A DNA stretch of 28,858 nucleotides from Conidiobolus incongruus B7586 (GCA_000697335.1 JNEM01012432.1:1-28858), one strand, 5' to 3'. Shown: positions 11,555-24,148, counted from the stretch's first letter. Program-made: numbers and translations. Notes: generated by a model not told the origin, from the sequence alone.

Positions 11555-12582
11555 TTATAAGAAAAATTCTTCAAATTCAACTACCATACCACAAATTTTA
11601 CATTTCTTTTGAGAGTTTCCATCCTTGGATTTTTCTTCCAAAATTTCAAAATCGTGCTCATGCACATTGGGCTTATCATCTTCATTCTTCCAGGTGGCAA
11701 CTCGTGTACGTTTTCTTAAATCTATTATATATTTATTTCATTATGATTTTTGATCTATGAAATTAGGGCGATTACCTGATACTTTAGCCTTATATTTCTT
11801 CTCTTTCCTCTCAGCTTTCTCTCTGTCACGTCTGTCAAATTCGCTATCTAAACCTTCTGGACCTCCCCACTTTTTAAAAGCAAATTCCTCAACCTAATTC
11901 CCATTTAAATTTATAGTTAATAGGTTAATATGAATAATTACTTGTTCTCTTAAAAACAGTTGCATATTATTCCATGTGGATTTCCTAGGATTGGGTTTAG
12001 ACCATATTTTGAATAGGTCACGATCTGCCAATTCACCTAATAGTTGCTAATTAATTATTCAATAAATCGATCTATCATTATTGAATATACTTTCAGTCAA
12101 CAAATAATCCTACCAATCAAATTATTAAATCTACAATATATCACACTATGTTAAAAATTACCTCTTTCACTTCAGTTTTAGTTAATAACGAGTACTTTTC
12201 AGAGAATTTTTCTTTACATGGTTTACAAACTTTTACATCATAAATTTGTAAAAATAGAGGGTCAATATCTAAACTTTGACATTCTTTACATACTGACTGT
12301 TGTGAAGGATCGGTATTATATGCTATTACATTATGAATATTAATAGATTTTACCATATATTATCATAGAATTACGTATTTGGTCATTAACTACTATTGGC
12401 TGAATTTTTTCTAATTGCTCTTTTTGAGCTTCGTCAGGTGGTAAAAACCCTCCTCTTGTGTTTTTCATAGTAGTTAAATTGAATTCATAGTAGTCACTCG
12501 TGTCAAATGTGGATTTTAAACTACGTTTTAATCCTTTACGATTGTCTAACTTTTCATTTGTATTAGTATTATCTGTACTCAT
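11555..12582 (-). CDS. RAD14: XPA/Rad14 nucleotide excision repair protein
   Basis: XPA/Rad14 verifies DNA damage and scaffolds the nucleotide excision repair complex in the nucleus. Five exons (12582-12375, 12322-12162, 12046-11942, 11893-11776, 11721-11555) sum to 759 nt and give 252 aa; human XPA has 273. Residues 41-46 (NTRGGF) match the ERCC1-binding GGF motif. The zinc finger is C81-x2-C84-x17-C102-x2-C105, with the same spacing as human XPA. It is followed by YSLLTKTEVKE (human HKLITKTEAKQ), the DNA-binding NPRKSTWNNMQLFL block (human NPHHSQWGDMKLYL) and DLRKRTRVATW. The tail keeps an NVHEHDF...KCKICGMVVEFEEF segment, matching the C-terminal VHQHEY...CTMCG region of XPA that contacts TFIIH. 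Intron 1 could alternatively use a donor 21 nt downstream. Intron 2 (about 115 nt) is longer than its neighbours. Confidence 0.92.
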
Positions 12583-13227
12583 ATTGTAAATTTATTAAAT
12601 AAGTATATTATTAAGAGGACTGAATTATAGAATGAAATTTGGTGTGAGATTAAATTTACGTTCATTCAATAGTTTTTCATTTATGGGTTTAGAATTTTGA
12701 ATTATTAATCAAACACTTAATTTGGTTGTAAAAATTAGATCAATAACTCATATTCATAATAATGAAATTCAAATAATCGAACATTAAAAAAATAATATAT
12801 TGTTATATCATTTCATACCCTTAAATAGTAAAAATATCTTGAATATTTTATTTTAGTTTTAATAAATTTTCCGTCAAGATTGAATAACATAGATTTTTAT
12901 ATTATTAAAATTTATATAAATAGTGAATTCAATAATTGTTGAAATATAATTTGGAATTTAATTTTATATTTAATGTCAGTGATTTGCGAATGGCTTAGTA
13001 AATGAATTCGAAATATTATTTATTATAAAAAAGTTTAGTAATTCAATACCTAAATAATATCAATATCCCAATTAATTATTCTTTAAAGAGTTAAAGAGTA
13101 TATAATTTGAAATATCATTCAAATTTATCAATTATATATTCATTAACATTGAAAAATTTCACATTAATTAGTTTACAAAATTTTGTTTTATTAATTTGAA
13201 AATATACTGAAATTGAACTAAAAATAA
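12583..13227. other. Intergenic region upstream of RAD14
   Basis: This 645-bp AT-rich spacer lies between the RAD14 start codon and the NKAP stop codon; both genes are on the minus strand. It should contain the RAD14 promoter. No gene or distinct motif was seen. Confidence 0.5.
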
Positions 13228-14869
<1,642 letters not shown>

Positions 14870-16040
14870 ATTTCAATATTTTAAATAATCAATACTTATA
14901 ATGGATTATATAAACTGTTTTTTATAAAGGTATTAATTATTGGTTAGCTTAGAACTTTGCATTTAATTTCAGTTTCAGGTTATGTGTATTTATAATTTCA
15001 TCCTCTGATCAACTTATTATGGGATCATTGATTAATTAGTATTGGAGAATTTAAAATGCAAAAATTGAAAACGAAATTGAAGCGAAATTCAGTCATAAAT
15101 ATACAATGAATATTGAGATATAAAGAGACACAGGATAGATATAATATTATATGCTAGCTGGATTTGATCTATGGTGTATTTGCTTCATATGAAGATATTG
15201 ATTTAACTTTTTTCTAATGTTGTAATAGTAGAAGATAATGAAATCCATTACCTCAGGCATCGTCACTACTTCAATATTTTTGAAATAACTATTAAGATTG
15301 ATTTAAAATATATCTTTTGAGTATTTACCAATATCAAAATATCAACGATATGACAATACATTATATTTGAATTTAATAATATTCAACCTATTACCTAAGG
15401 ATAAATCTTTTTACATCAATATTGATTTTTGAAATCAATCTCAAACAGTATTATTTGTATATTTAATACTATCAAAAATGACAAAATTTTACCTAAAATT
15501 CAAGTTTTATTATTTAAATGTTATTTGAAAACAATGACTTTTTTTGGAATATATCACAATATCACTTATTCTAATTTAGAATTTCAATTTAAAATTTTAT
15601 TACTTGAACTAAATTAAATATTCAACAGAATTATTAAAATTTTATTAATTTTTTTTTTCAAATCTCAAACTTTTCAAATATAAATAATAAATTTGAAATT
15701 ACATATTGACTTTTTTTATTGTTAAATAGAGTTTTTTTACTTCAAAGTTATATAGCAATATATCAGCTTTAGCATTGGCAAAATTGTAGTTTTTGATAGA
15801 TGATCTAAGCATTTCACATATTTAAAATTATTCACAATATTAACCTTATCAATAATACATAAATAATTTATTTCATATTGAATATTGTAATGTTTGATTT
15901 TATACTTCTTTTATTTTTAACAGTTTATTATAAATTACTTAGTCTTTGTACAAAGTCATAAATTGAAATCATTTTGAGTAATTTTTTTTGCAATATGTTT
16001 CATATCAGTATTCTATTCCTACCAATCGCTATAATATTTT
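14870..16040. other. AT-rich gene-free stretch
   Basis: This is the NKAP upstream region and the left flank of the small-membrane-protein array. Only composition-driven short frames are present (for example 15429-15617). No gene, RNA or repeat with recognisable ends was found. Confidence 0.5.
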
Positions 16041-16378
16041 TTAACAATACTCTAAAATTATTGAATGCGAATAGCTACATTGGGAACTTGACTCAAGCAA
16101 GTTATGGTTGGTAAGGTCGAAGAGAGAATTTGTGTCAAAACGGGTTGGACGTGGATGAAGAGATGGAGGCGCAGGAGAAGTATATTCAGGAATATAATCT
16201 TCAAGTTGTTGATTAGTGTTAAATGAGTGGTTAGAATTAGATGTTGAAAAACTACCACATTGATAAATGTGATACTTAAAGCAGACCAATAATTATAGCT
16301 ATCAAACTCGCGTCAATGATAAATCCTCCTCATATCATAGACAGTGAGTTTTTATAGCCTCGTTTCATGTAAATACAT
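16041..16378 (-). pseudogene. Broken copy A of the PY-motif membrane protein family
   Basis: The start of a family member is visible at 16378: ATG-TAT-TTA (MYL), then a basic stretch with an arginine (MYLHETRL), as in MYLNKR of copy F. A stop follows after eight codons and the hydrophobic segment is split over frames. The tail frame (16041-16286) has no in-frame ATG but reads QLEDYIPEYTSPAPPS, which aligns with EEEYVPQYSPPSPE of copy B, the next gene along. The usual final PPxY is not recognisable and the frame runs on past the normal stop position. A TATATAATAA element sits 23 nt upstream of the ATG. At least one frameshift and one stop separate it from an intact gene. It is most like B, hence probably an old neighbour duplicate. 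Confidence 0.6.
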
Positions 16379-17890
16379 TGTTTTAAGTAATACAACTTGT
16401 TTATTATATACTGTTAAAATCTCTTAAGGATATTTAAAAGAACTGAAAAAAGATTCGTATATATGATAGAAAATTTCTTTTTTGCAAATAAGGTAAAACA
16501 AAAATTTTGAGAAAATTGAGAGTGTCAAAATTTAAAAAAATTTTGGATAAGTAATATAATAAATTCAAATATTATCAATTTTTCATACTATATTTTCAAA
16601 TTAATAAAAAACTATTGGCTGTTTTTTAAATTAAAAAATACATTCTACTTTTGAAATTGCTTGAACCTTCAACTATCAATTATCAATAGGAAATAGTTTA
16701 AATCATTATTATAATTAAATACATATTTAAAGATTAATAAGATATCATTAAAAGATCTTGACAGAAGCTGGGAATCCATTGAATTTCAAGATTGATTTTA
16801 TAGATCTATTTCAATTATATTATATAAATTTATCTCAACTATAATATTTAACCAGTGGGTTTATTACCTTAAAGAATCCATATATATTAGATAAAATACA
16901 ATTTTAGAAATTTGAAATATTACACATTAATTATTGAAAATATAGTCACTTTGAAAGCAAAACGTTGTAGTCTAAATTGATTATTAAAGATTGTTTCGGT
17001 TATTGATATAATAAAAATGTTGATTTATTGCCATATTTTATTTTGAGGTAATCAAAGAAAACATGATTTGAAGCTTTATATTGGTAAAAATGATATAATA
17101 TTAACACATAAGTAATATATCAGCATCCATTAATAAAGTCCATATAGTGTCTACAATTAAATATTCAAAAATAATATAGATCAATGTAGTGATATCAGAA
17201 TTTATAAAAAACAGTGAAATATCAGCTGTAAAATGTTTATTTTAGTAAAATAATATCTTGAATAATATCGATTTTTTATACTCCTTTTAGCTAAAGATAC
17301 ATTATAACCCACATTTAGATAAAATAAGTAACAATTATTTGGGTATTAAGAAGAATATGTAAATATATCAAATATATATACATTTAATTATTCGTCTTAT
17401 ATCTATAAATTAATACTAATATAGGTGTTTTATCTAGATTTGTTCAAGTTCTATTAACTAAAGTTTTTAATCTTAAAGTTTTAATGATCAATTTAACACA
17501 AAAGAACGCATATTAAATCAAAATTTATTGAAATTATTAAAACTTGTAAATTTATAAATGTCAATAAGCATCGCATCAATGAGTATTAGACCTTTTAGGT
17601 TTAATTAAACTATTGATAATATAGAATCTGCAACTCTTTTGGAAGGATAGTATCCAATTTAAATATTTCTTCATTAATTATAGTTACATAATTATTTTAT
17701 ATTCAATTTTATAAATTTAAAAATTTTTTTAATCTCAAAAAAAAATATTATTAAAGGTTAAAATTTTATTATTATTTTAAATAATCTTAATTTAATATAA
17801 ATACTAATAATTCACCAAGAATTTTATGTGAATTAAATAATTATATTTACAAGCATATGCTCATACTTTAAAATACAGGAACTGTTAAAA
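16379..17890. other. AT-rich gene-free stretch
   Basis: This 1.5-kb spacer lies between broken copy A and gene B. I looked for another family tail (the complement of PxYTPP or PPxY codons) and found none. No other feature is supported. Confidence 0.5.
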
Positions 17891-18157
17891 TTATGCTTGG
17901 TAAGGTGGAGGGCGTTCATTTGTAATAACTTCAGGGGAAGGTGGAGAATATTGTGGAACATATTCTTCTTCCGATGGTTGATCTATATTTGAAGAATTAC
18001 TTGAATCAAGCGTAGTAGAGTTTCTCTCAAAAAATCGATATTTTATATAACTACCTATAAAAGTAACTACTAATATACAGCCTCCAAATATAAAAAATAT
18101 CACTATCCTTGACAAAGTAGACCCAGAAACTATTATATTTCTCTTGGTTAAATACAT
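17891..18157 (-). CDS. PY-motif single-pass membrane protein B
   Basis: An 88-aa intronless gene. It has a basic N-terminus (MYLTKR), one transmembrane segment at about residues 18-38, and then a basic juxtamembrane patch (KYRFFER) that predicts a cytosolic C-terminus. The tail is Ser/Asn- and Pro-rich, with VPQY at 67-70 followed by SPP, and PPPY at 83-86, two residues before the end. PPxY and LPxY-type motifs are known ligands of WW domains in Nedd4/Rsp5 ubiquitin ligases, so an adaptor or sorting-substrate role is inferred. It is the most divergent intact member of the array: shorter, lacking the first PY motif found in C-F, and ending PYQA rather than YYRS or similar. A TA-rich run lies 13-30 nt upstream of the ATG. 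No named family was recognised. Confidence 0.75.
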   Translation of the reverse strand: MYLTKRNIIVSGSTLSRIVIFFIFGGCILVVTFIGSYIKYRFFERNSTTLDSSNSSNIDQPSEEEYVPQYSPPSPEVITNERPPPYQA

Positions 18158-18460
18158 TATTTCGCAATAAATATATATATATATAAATAATATTTCTATT
18201 ATGATTTGAATATAAAAAATATTAGTTTATGAGTATTTATATTATTTGAAAATAAGTTTATTATTAAAAATGCAAGATTAATATCTCCAAAAATTTTTCC
18301 ATCAATTTTCATTTTGCACTTTTAAATTAAAATCGAATTTTCTAAAATAAATAATATATAATCAAAAAAAGACCTTAACCAAATATTATTTTGAATCCAA
18401 AATAGTCCCTGACAAAAATCAATTACTTGATCTGACCAGTATTTATTATATTAGTTATAT

Positions 18461-18776
18461 CGTCGCGGATCGGGATGTCCGCTTGCCATTCGACTTTAAC
18501 TGTCCGTTATGATTTCGAATGTAATCCACTCACAAATACCATGTACAATCCTTGTACAATGGAAAGTTCTAAACTATAACAGTAATTGGAGTTTGAACTC
18601 ATTGGCAAAGGACTAACCACACTATAAAATAGTCACTGGACACCTATTCGATCAGAGCCAAGCCCTACACCTTGATATTTTAATAAACCCTTTAAAGTGT
18701 CTCGTTAGTCGTCCTTGACCCGTTTTATCGAATATACTTGTTCTTTATTTCAAGTCTACTTTCTAGAAAACCTGTA
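18461..18776 (+). mobile_element. LTR-like repeat copy R1 (probable solo LTR fossil)
   Basis: First of three copies of a dispersed repeat that is clearly less AT-rich than its surroundings. The copies share a left end around GGATCG...TCCGC and a TATAAAA box (here about 18623-18629). Further right is an AATAAA-type signal with a CCCTTTAAAG tract. The right end is of the TG...CA class. The order TATA, then polyadenylation signal, then tail is that of U3-R-U5 in an LTR read on the plus strand. The 4 bp on both sides are ATAT, a possible but weak target duplication in such AT-rich DNA. No internal gag/pol region is adjacent, so a solo LTR is likely. It is an old fossil, about 316 bp, closest to copy R2. 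Confidence 0.65.
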
Positions 18777-19795
18777 ATATAATATATTAATTCATGAACT
18801 GCGTAAAAAATTGAGTAAATGGTTCGGAATATTCTATTCAGAATATTGGAATAATCAAATAGGTCATCAATAACTTTGAATTTGTGTAGATTAAAAAATA
18901 TGATGTAAGTAATTATTTATTATTTAGATTAAATTATAAAGAAAATTAGAATAAATAGAAAATAATCTTTTACAATTAAATTCCTAATTCTCACACCTGA
19001 TTTCAAAAATTCCAAATTTGGTATTTATTATTATTTCAAAATTTAAATTTTGTCCATATGATCCATTAAATGAAACACTTCTATTACAATTTATTTCAGA
19101 TACTTAAAATTATATTGATAATAAATATATCAACTAAAATAAAATTAAAATTATATATAAATTATATCAATATTAAGATCACATATCAATTTAAAAACAA
19201 ACATTATATAACTTTGATAAATAATTTAATTTAAAGGATCAAATATTAAAATTTTTAAATATAATACTGTAACTAGAATAAATCATAATTGTATTATAAT
19301 TAGTTAAGTTCATTTTATATTTCGCTATTGAAAGCTAAAATTTTATTAGATAATAATTTTCATTTTAAATATATATGATAAATTTTAATTGGATTAAAAA
19401 AAATATTTAAAATTATTTTATTAATGAAATAATTTAGTATAATAAAATTCATTGACTTAATAATTTTTCATATTATTAATTCTCATTCATAATTATATGA
19501 TTAAAAAATAGATAAGCTTAATAAGGTTTTAATATTCAGAAATTTTATGGTAATAAACTTTAATAAAATTCATTATATATTATATTATTTCATATTTAAT
19601 ATTTTTAAAAATTTTCAATTTATTGAAAAGGAAAAATTCTATTAAAATTATATAATTTTTAAAAATTAAAATATTAAAAAAAATAATATAAAATTGGAAT
19701 AATTCCTAATAATTATTTAGATATATTTTAATTTTTTGAACACTATTTACATTAATTGTTATTAATTCTTGAATTTGTTTTAATATTCAAGAATA
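18777..19795. other. AT-rich gene-free stretch
   Basis: This is the downstream flank of gene C and the right flank of repeat R1. It is extremely AT-rich, with no gene or distinct repeat recognised. Confidence 0.5.
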
Positions 19796-20107
19796 TTATG
19801 AACGAGAGTAAGGTGGTAATTTATCAGCAAGATTATTTTGGGATGTATAAACTGGTGGAGGCTGAATCATATCCCCAGGACTATTCTCATAGGTTTCGGA
19901 GGAGTTTGATTGGTATTGATAAGGATATGGGTTATATCGAGGGAGTGAGTTATTTAGTGGTGTTGACTTGTTTATCAATGAAGCTGCTTTCAAAATACTC
20001 CAAATAATCGCGATAACAATAAATATAATTAATATGATAACGCCTATATTTACTATTAAAGACATAGAATCTTGATCCTGATCTACATATCTCCTACTCA
20101 AATGCAT
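19796..20107 (-). CDS. PY-motif single-pass membrane protein C
   Basis: A 103-aa intronless gene. The frame is open from an ATG at 20161, but that ATG lies inside a TATAAATAC box. The ATG at 20107 (MHLSRR) matches the start and length of copies D and E, so it was chosen. One transmembrane segment spans about residues 17-39, followed by LKAAS. The tail carries LPRY (55-58), PPVY (84-87) and LPPY (97-100), exactly the same positions as in D and E. These motifs are known WW-domain ligands; the tail is therefore probably cytosolic and may recruit a Nedd4/Rsp5-type ligase. C resembles E most (shared VNIG and LKAASL in and after the membrane segment). Together they mark the first gene after each LTR-like repeat. 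The function is not known. Confidence 0.8.
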   Translation of the reverse strand: MHLSRRYVDQDQDSMSLIVNIGVIILIIFIVIAIIWSILKAASLINKSTPLNNSLPRYNPYPYQYQSNSSETYENSPGDMIQPPPVYTSQNNLADKLPPYSRS

Positions 20108-20150
20108 GTTGTACCTTTTCATATTCAAGATTATAAGATGGCCAAAGCTG

Positions 20151-20158
20151 TATTTATA
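20151..20158 (-). promoter_or_regulatory. TATA box of gene C
   Basis: TATAAATA on the minus strand lies 44 nt upstream of the chosen ATG at 20107. The upstream in-frame ATG at 20161 is part of the same word (ATG-TATAAATAC), which argues against its use as a start. Gene E has TATATAAATA at the same distance (45 nt). Confidence 0.6.
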
Positions 20159-20161
20159 CAT

Positions 20162-21106
20162 ACATCAAAATTTAATCACAAAGCTTAATTACTATTCAAT
20201 TACATTAATTTAAATCATTTAAATAAATAAATCAAAATCCTTATACATAGTTTAATAATAAATATTACATCATAATTATTAACAATTTGAATTTTTAACC
20301 AAATTTTTATTTTATTAATATTATATTTTTGTAACCTTAACTTTTATGTATAAATTTCTTTTCTGTTATAAAAATATTTAATATATATTATAATAAATTA
20401 GATTAAAATTTGTTTGCAAGTTGAATTTTCGAAAAAAAAATTCTCTTAGCAATTTAATGTTATGTTAATTATACTGGTTAGAATATGTTGATATAGCAAG
20501 CATTAGAATATAATTTCATAATAAGGTAATAGATAATAGTCCTATTAAGTAATTTTACTTGAAATATCTATTCAAAATTTCTAATTCCTTTTAATTAAAT
20601 TATATAAGATCTGATATGAATTAATCTATGAATTTACAAAAATTTCTATTTTAAATTTTAAAATATAATGAAATTTCATTAATGAATTAATTTAGAAATT
20701 TATAAAAAGGATAATCCAATTAGATTTTAATTTTGATTCTTTTAAATTAAATTTATTTGAACTTATTTCAGAAAAAAGAAAAAACAGTGATTTTTGGATC
20801 TACTCATTAAATAGTAAATAATCCAAAGTATGATGTATGTAAGAGAGAAATTAGATAATAAAGTTTTAATCAAAAATATTAAAGACGTTAGAATATAATT
20901 TTATATATACTATATTAATAAATATCAGAAAAAATGAATGATTCAAAATTTGTTTTTCAGAAAATATAATAATTTTAATAGAAAATTAAATTTAATATAA
21001 ATTAAAAAATTATGAATTAAATTTAATTAATATTTAATTATATTGAAATAATTTTTTAATATATTTTTGTGTAATAATGATCTCATATTGGAAATAAATT
21101 TTTTAA
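20162..21106. other. AT-rich gene-free stretch
   Basis: This is the upstream flank of gene C. Nothing beyond composition-driven short frames was seen until the inverted-end element that starts at 21107. Confidence 0.5.
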
Positions 21107-21796
21107 TGTTAGGAACGTGCAATTTTGCATCTGTATTAAGAATGCATTAATGGAAATTTAATAATGGTTCATATATAATATGAATTTAAAAAGTGGATAT
21201 TGTTATGTGTTTAGTATAATAGTAGTGCCAGCCATAATTGTGGGAGGAAATAGAGTTTTAGAGCTTAAATGGGGAATCGTCAGTAGTAAACAATAGATTA
21301 CCACAGAATTAGGAGAAGTTAATGGGGTTCACTAAATGAGGTGAAAATGGCTTACTGCGAATAAATATCTCACGCTCGCCACGACTCAATAGTTTTGTGA
21401 GGGTTACGAAAAAAACTTAGAGACTGGATACTTTTGAAATGAAGATAAAAGAAATGTGTTTATTAGTTTGTTCATGATAATCTTATATTAGTTTTCATTG
21501 TTGATTTTTATAGATAGGAATGACTCAGCGACAGAAAGGAACATAACCGCCCAATTCAGGAAATAAGTGTTCTCCAACGTGACCTCTCGATCCAGTGTGG
21601 TAATCGCAGTTTCTTGAGTGATTGACAAGGTTATTTCCCATCAGTAATATGAGATTAACATTAGATAAAAAATCAAGAAATAAGATGAGAAATGGATTTC
21701 TTAAGCCAATTCCCTCCTTTTGCTCTTATCTTAAATAGGAAATTAGAGCTTATGAATTGCACTCAAAAACAATATTAGTTAATCACGCCCCTAACA
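21107..21796. mobile_element. 690-bp element with inverted ends (solo LTR or MITE candidate)
   Basis: This block is visibly less AT-rich than its surroundings and bounded by inverted ends: TGTTAGGAACGTG at the left and, inverted, TGTTAGGGGCGTG at the right (11 of 13 matching). TG...CA ends with a short inverted repeat fit an LTR of the Copia type, and the length fits too. A non-autonomous DNA element with terminal inverted repeats is the alternative. No convincing target duplication was seen and there is no long open frame. It lies upstream of gene D's stop, between genes C and D, and interrupts the spacing of the first duplicated block. Only one copy is present in the window, so the family cannot be settled from here. 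Confidence 0.5.
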
Positions 21797-21946
21797 GTTT
21801 TTTTATTCAAATTCAATTATATTTGGTTTGAAGTATAAAAATTATTGAATTGAGTAAATCCAGTCAGGAAAAAAATGATATTAGATTAATAGTAAGAAAT
21901 ATTTATTTGTTAGTACTTTGATTAAATATAAACTATTTAGAGTACT

Positions 21947-22258
21947 TTATGACCTATAATAATCTGGCGGTTTGTCAATTATATTACTTGGTGGCGTATA
22001 CACTGGCAGCGGTTCAACCAAATCCTCGGGGTTCTGTTGATGAACTTGAGGATGGCTGGTCTGAAGTTGGTGAGGTTGTGGATTGTAAGCAGGAATGTTA
22101 TTATCAGTTGTTTCTGGCCTACTTCTCGAAGAAACTATTTTAATGATATTTCCAATAATTGTAAGGATGAAAAATGTAATAATTAACACAATAACCACAT
22201 TGGTTATAGTAGGCATATAACTTCGACCCTGATGTATTGATCTCTTATTCAAGTGCAT
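21947..22258 (-). CDS. PY-motif single-pass membrane protein D
   Basis: A 103-aa intronless gene. The frame is open from 22321, but the ATG at 22258 (MHLNKR) gives the family start and the same 103-aa length as C and E. A TATATATA run at 22309-22316 lies about 51 nt upstream, within the longer frame. One transmembrane segment spans about residues 17-42, followed by a basic SSRSR patch. The tail is rich in Pro, Gln and His and contains IPAY (55-58), LPVY (84-87) and PPDY (97-100), ending YYRS. D pairs with F: both share QPHQ, HQQNPEDL and the YYRS end. A role as a membrane-tethered WW-domain ligand is inferred. Repeat R2 begins only about 115 bp upstream of the ATG, in the opposite orientation. 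Confidence 0.8.
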   Translation of the reverse strand: MHLNKRSIHQGRSYMPTITNVVIVLIITFFILTIIGNIIKIVSSRSRPETTDNNIPAYNPQPHQLQTSHPQVHQQNPEDLVEPLPVYTPPSNIIDKPPDYYRS

Positions 22259-22372
22259 TTTTGAGAGTTTTTTATGATCAATTGGGTTAGAGTGTGAAAT
22301 ATGGTGTGTATATATATTCACAATTTTCCCATATTTAAATAAGAATCAACTCCATCCAGTTAAATTATATAT

Positions 22373-22704
22373 TGCCTCGGATCGAGAGGTCCGCTCGCCA
22401 TCCAATTATAACCGTCCGCTATGATTCCGAATGTAATCCACTCACAAATACCATGTACAATCCTTGTACAATGGAAAGTTCTAAACTATAAAAGTAATTG
22501 GAGTTTCAACACATTGGTAAAGGACTAACCACACTATAAAATAGTTACTGAGCACCTATTCGCTCAGGGTTCATCTCGATCAGAGCCAAGCCCTACACCT
22601 TGATATTTTAATAAACCCTTTAAAGTATCTCGTTAGTCTTCCTTGGCCTGTTTTATCGAATATGCTTGGTCTTTATTGCAAGTTTACTTTTTAAAGGACC
22701 TGCA
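22373..22704 (+). mobile_element. LTR-like repeat copy R2 (probable solo LTR fossil)
   Basis: Second copy of the R repeat, about 332 bp. It is the most complete of the three together with R3, with a TATAAAA box at about 22535 and an AATAAA-CCCTTTAAAG tract downstream. Long stretches are identical to R1, for example the CCATGTACAATCCTTGTACA block. R1 lacks a short internal segment present here. No internal retrotransposon region is attached. It lies head-on to gene D, whose TATA element is about 55 bp away. Confidence 0.65.
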
Positions 22705-23782
22705 GTATTATAGCGAATTAAATGAAATTAATAATACTAAATTAGGATAATGCCTTGCTTGTGTAAAGTTCTTTAGATAGTGGTGTGATGAGTCAAGATG
22801 CTCGCAGGTAACTAGTACTTTTGATCATATTGTTATAAATGGATCGATCCATCAACGTGTGTAATTAATATCTTTCCAAAACTTGTAAAATGTCCAAATA
22901 TTCTGATTAAAACCTTAATAAAAGGATATAATTCATCTTCAATATTTAATTTAACATCTATATTCTAATTTAAAGGTATATTGCTCAAGTTGCGCTTTGT
23001 GCGAAAATACTATCTAACTTAAATATATAAATAATTGTTTCAAAGAGCTGTTTCCCTGGATATAACTACAATCCATATATATTTATATATGTCACCCTAC
23101 TGCTTGCAACAAAACTTCAACCCAACTTTCGACATTGATTAGATAATATCTATATAAATATCTATTCGAATCGATATTACTTATTGTTTAATTAGTCTTA
23201 TCAATATAATTAAACCGAAATCAAACATAAAAAAATTATAATTTATCTATTGAATAAAATTTTTTTCTTTCAATAAAATAGTTATAAAATAAATAGAATA
23301 TATATATATAAATTTTGGAATATACTTTAGGCTATTTTATTAGAGAAAAAAATATATTGGATTTAAATATTGAAGAATAAACATTTGAAATGATGTAGAT
23401 GATGTATTCATTATAAGAATAAGAGCAAAATATCATGCTTAATAAAAATTAAAATACAAGTTGAAAATTATCAATGATAAATAGCAATTATGACTGCTAT
23501 ATACCAAGATTTACCTATATTTTATGCTATAATATTGGCTATATTAATAGAAAATAATGATTGAATAATAAAATGTTTCAATATGAATTGTTTTAATTTC
23601 AATTAAACTATAGAAGTATTGTAATATTTTTAAAAATAACTTCTAAATCATTATCAATAGAGATAGATATATAATTAAATCCATTAATAGATCAATATTT
23701 ATCGATATTTAATTAAAACTATTTACATGATATAGATATATTAACATTAAATAATGAATTCATTGTAGATATTGTTAGTAGA
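22705..23782. other. Gene-free stretch with less AT-rich patches
   Basis: This is the downstream flank of gene E. The stretches near 22740-22870 and 22985-23140 are noticeably less AT-rich (for example GCTCGCAGGTAACTAG and CAAGTTGCGCTTTGTGCG) but carry no open frame or recognisable domain. They may be decayed mobile DNA. Confidence 0.4.
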
Positions 23783-24094
23783 TTATGATTGATAATAACT
23801 AGGTGGTTTGTCTCTGGGATTATCAGGTGGTGTATAAACTGGTAGAGGTTCAATTACATCTTCTGGATTTTGAGGTTGATTATCGCGAGAGTTTGATATA
23901 AGCTGGCTAGACTGTGGATTGTAAGGTGGGATGGTATTTGTTCTTGTTAATTGATTATTTCTCAAGGAAGCAGCTTTCAACAAACTCTTAATAATTATGA
24001 GAATTATAAACAGAACTAAAAAAATAATGCCTATATTCACTACAAAAGGCATAGAATTCTCACTATTATCTAACTCTCTCTGATCCAGATGCAT
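23783..24094 (-). CDS. PY-motif single-pass membrane protein E
   Basis: A 103-aa intronless gene starting MHLDQR. An acidic/polar N-terminus is followed by one transmembrane segment (about residues 17-39) and KSLLKAASL, nearly the same as in C. The tail carries IPPY (55-58, followed by NP), LPVY (84-87, followed by TPP) and PPSY (97-100), ending YYQS. All three motifs are in the register of C and D. The membrane orientation with a cytosolic tail is inferred from the lysine at the C-terminal side of the segment and from the motifs. E is the first gene after repeat R2, as C is after R1. A TATATAAATA element lies 45 nt upstream of the ATG. The function is inferred only from the motifs. Confidence 0.82.
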   Translation of the reverse strand: MHLDQRELDNSENSMPFVVNIGIIFLVLFIILIIIKSLLKAASLRNNQLTRTNTIPPYNPQSSQLISNSRDNQPQNPEDVIEPLPVYTPPDNPRDKPPSYYQS

Positions 24095-24138
24095 GATTAG
24101 TTCTTTGTTGAATTAGAAATACAGGTTGGTACAAGATG

Positions 24139-24148
24139 TATTTATATA
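24139..24148 (-). promoter_or_regulatory. TATA box of gene E
   Basis: TATATAAATA on the minus strand lies 45 nt upstream of the gene E start codon. The same word and distance occur at gene C, and a TATAAATA lies 59 nt upstream of gene F. Confidence 0.6.

Larger units (their letters stand above)
18461..22372. repeat. Duplicated block 1: R1 + gene C + gene D
   Basis: An LTR-like repeat is followed by a C/E-subtype gene 1.3 kb away, then a D/F-subtype gene. The next block (22373-26441) has the same order and subtypes. If the 690-bp element at 21107-21796 is subtracted, gene D lies about 2.8 kb from R1, against 2.6 kb from R2 to F. A tandem segmental duplication is inferred; intergenic sequence identity was not measured. 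Confidence 0.5.

Noticed and set aside
19756-20007. Forward frame of 83 codons over gene C.
   Set aside because: It is the antisense shadow of gene C, whose minus-strand product has clear paralogues. The same holds for forward frames at 21949, 25104, 25132 and 27790.
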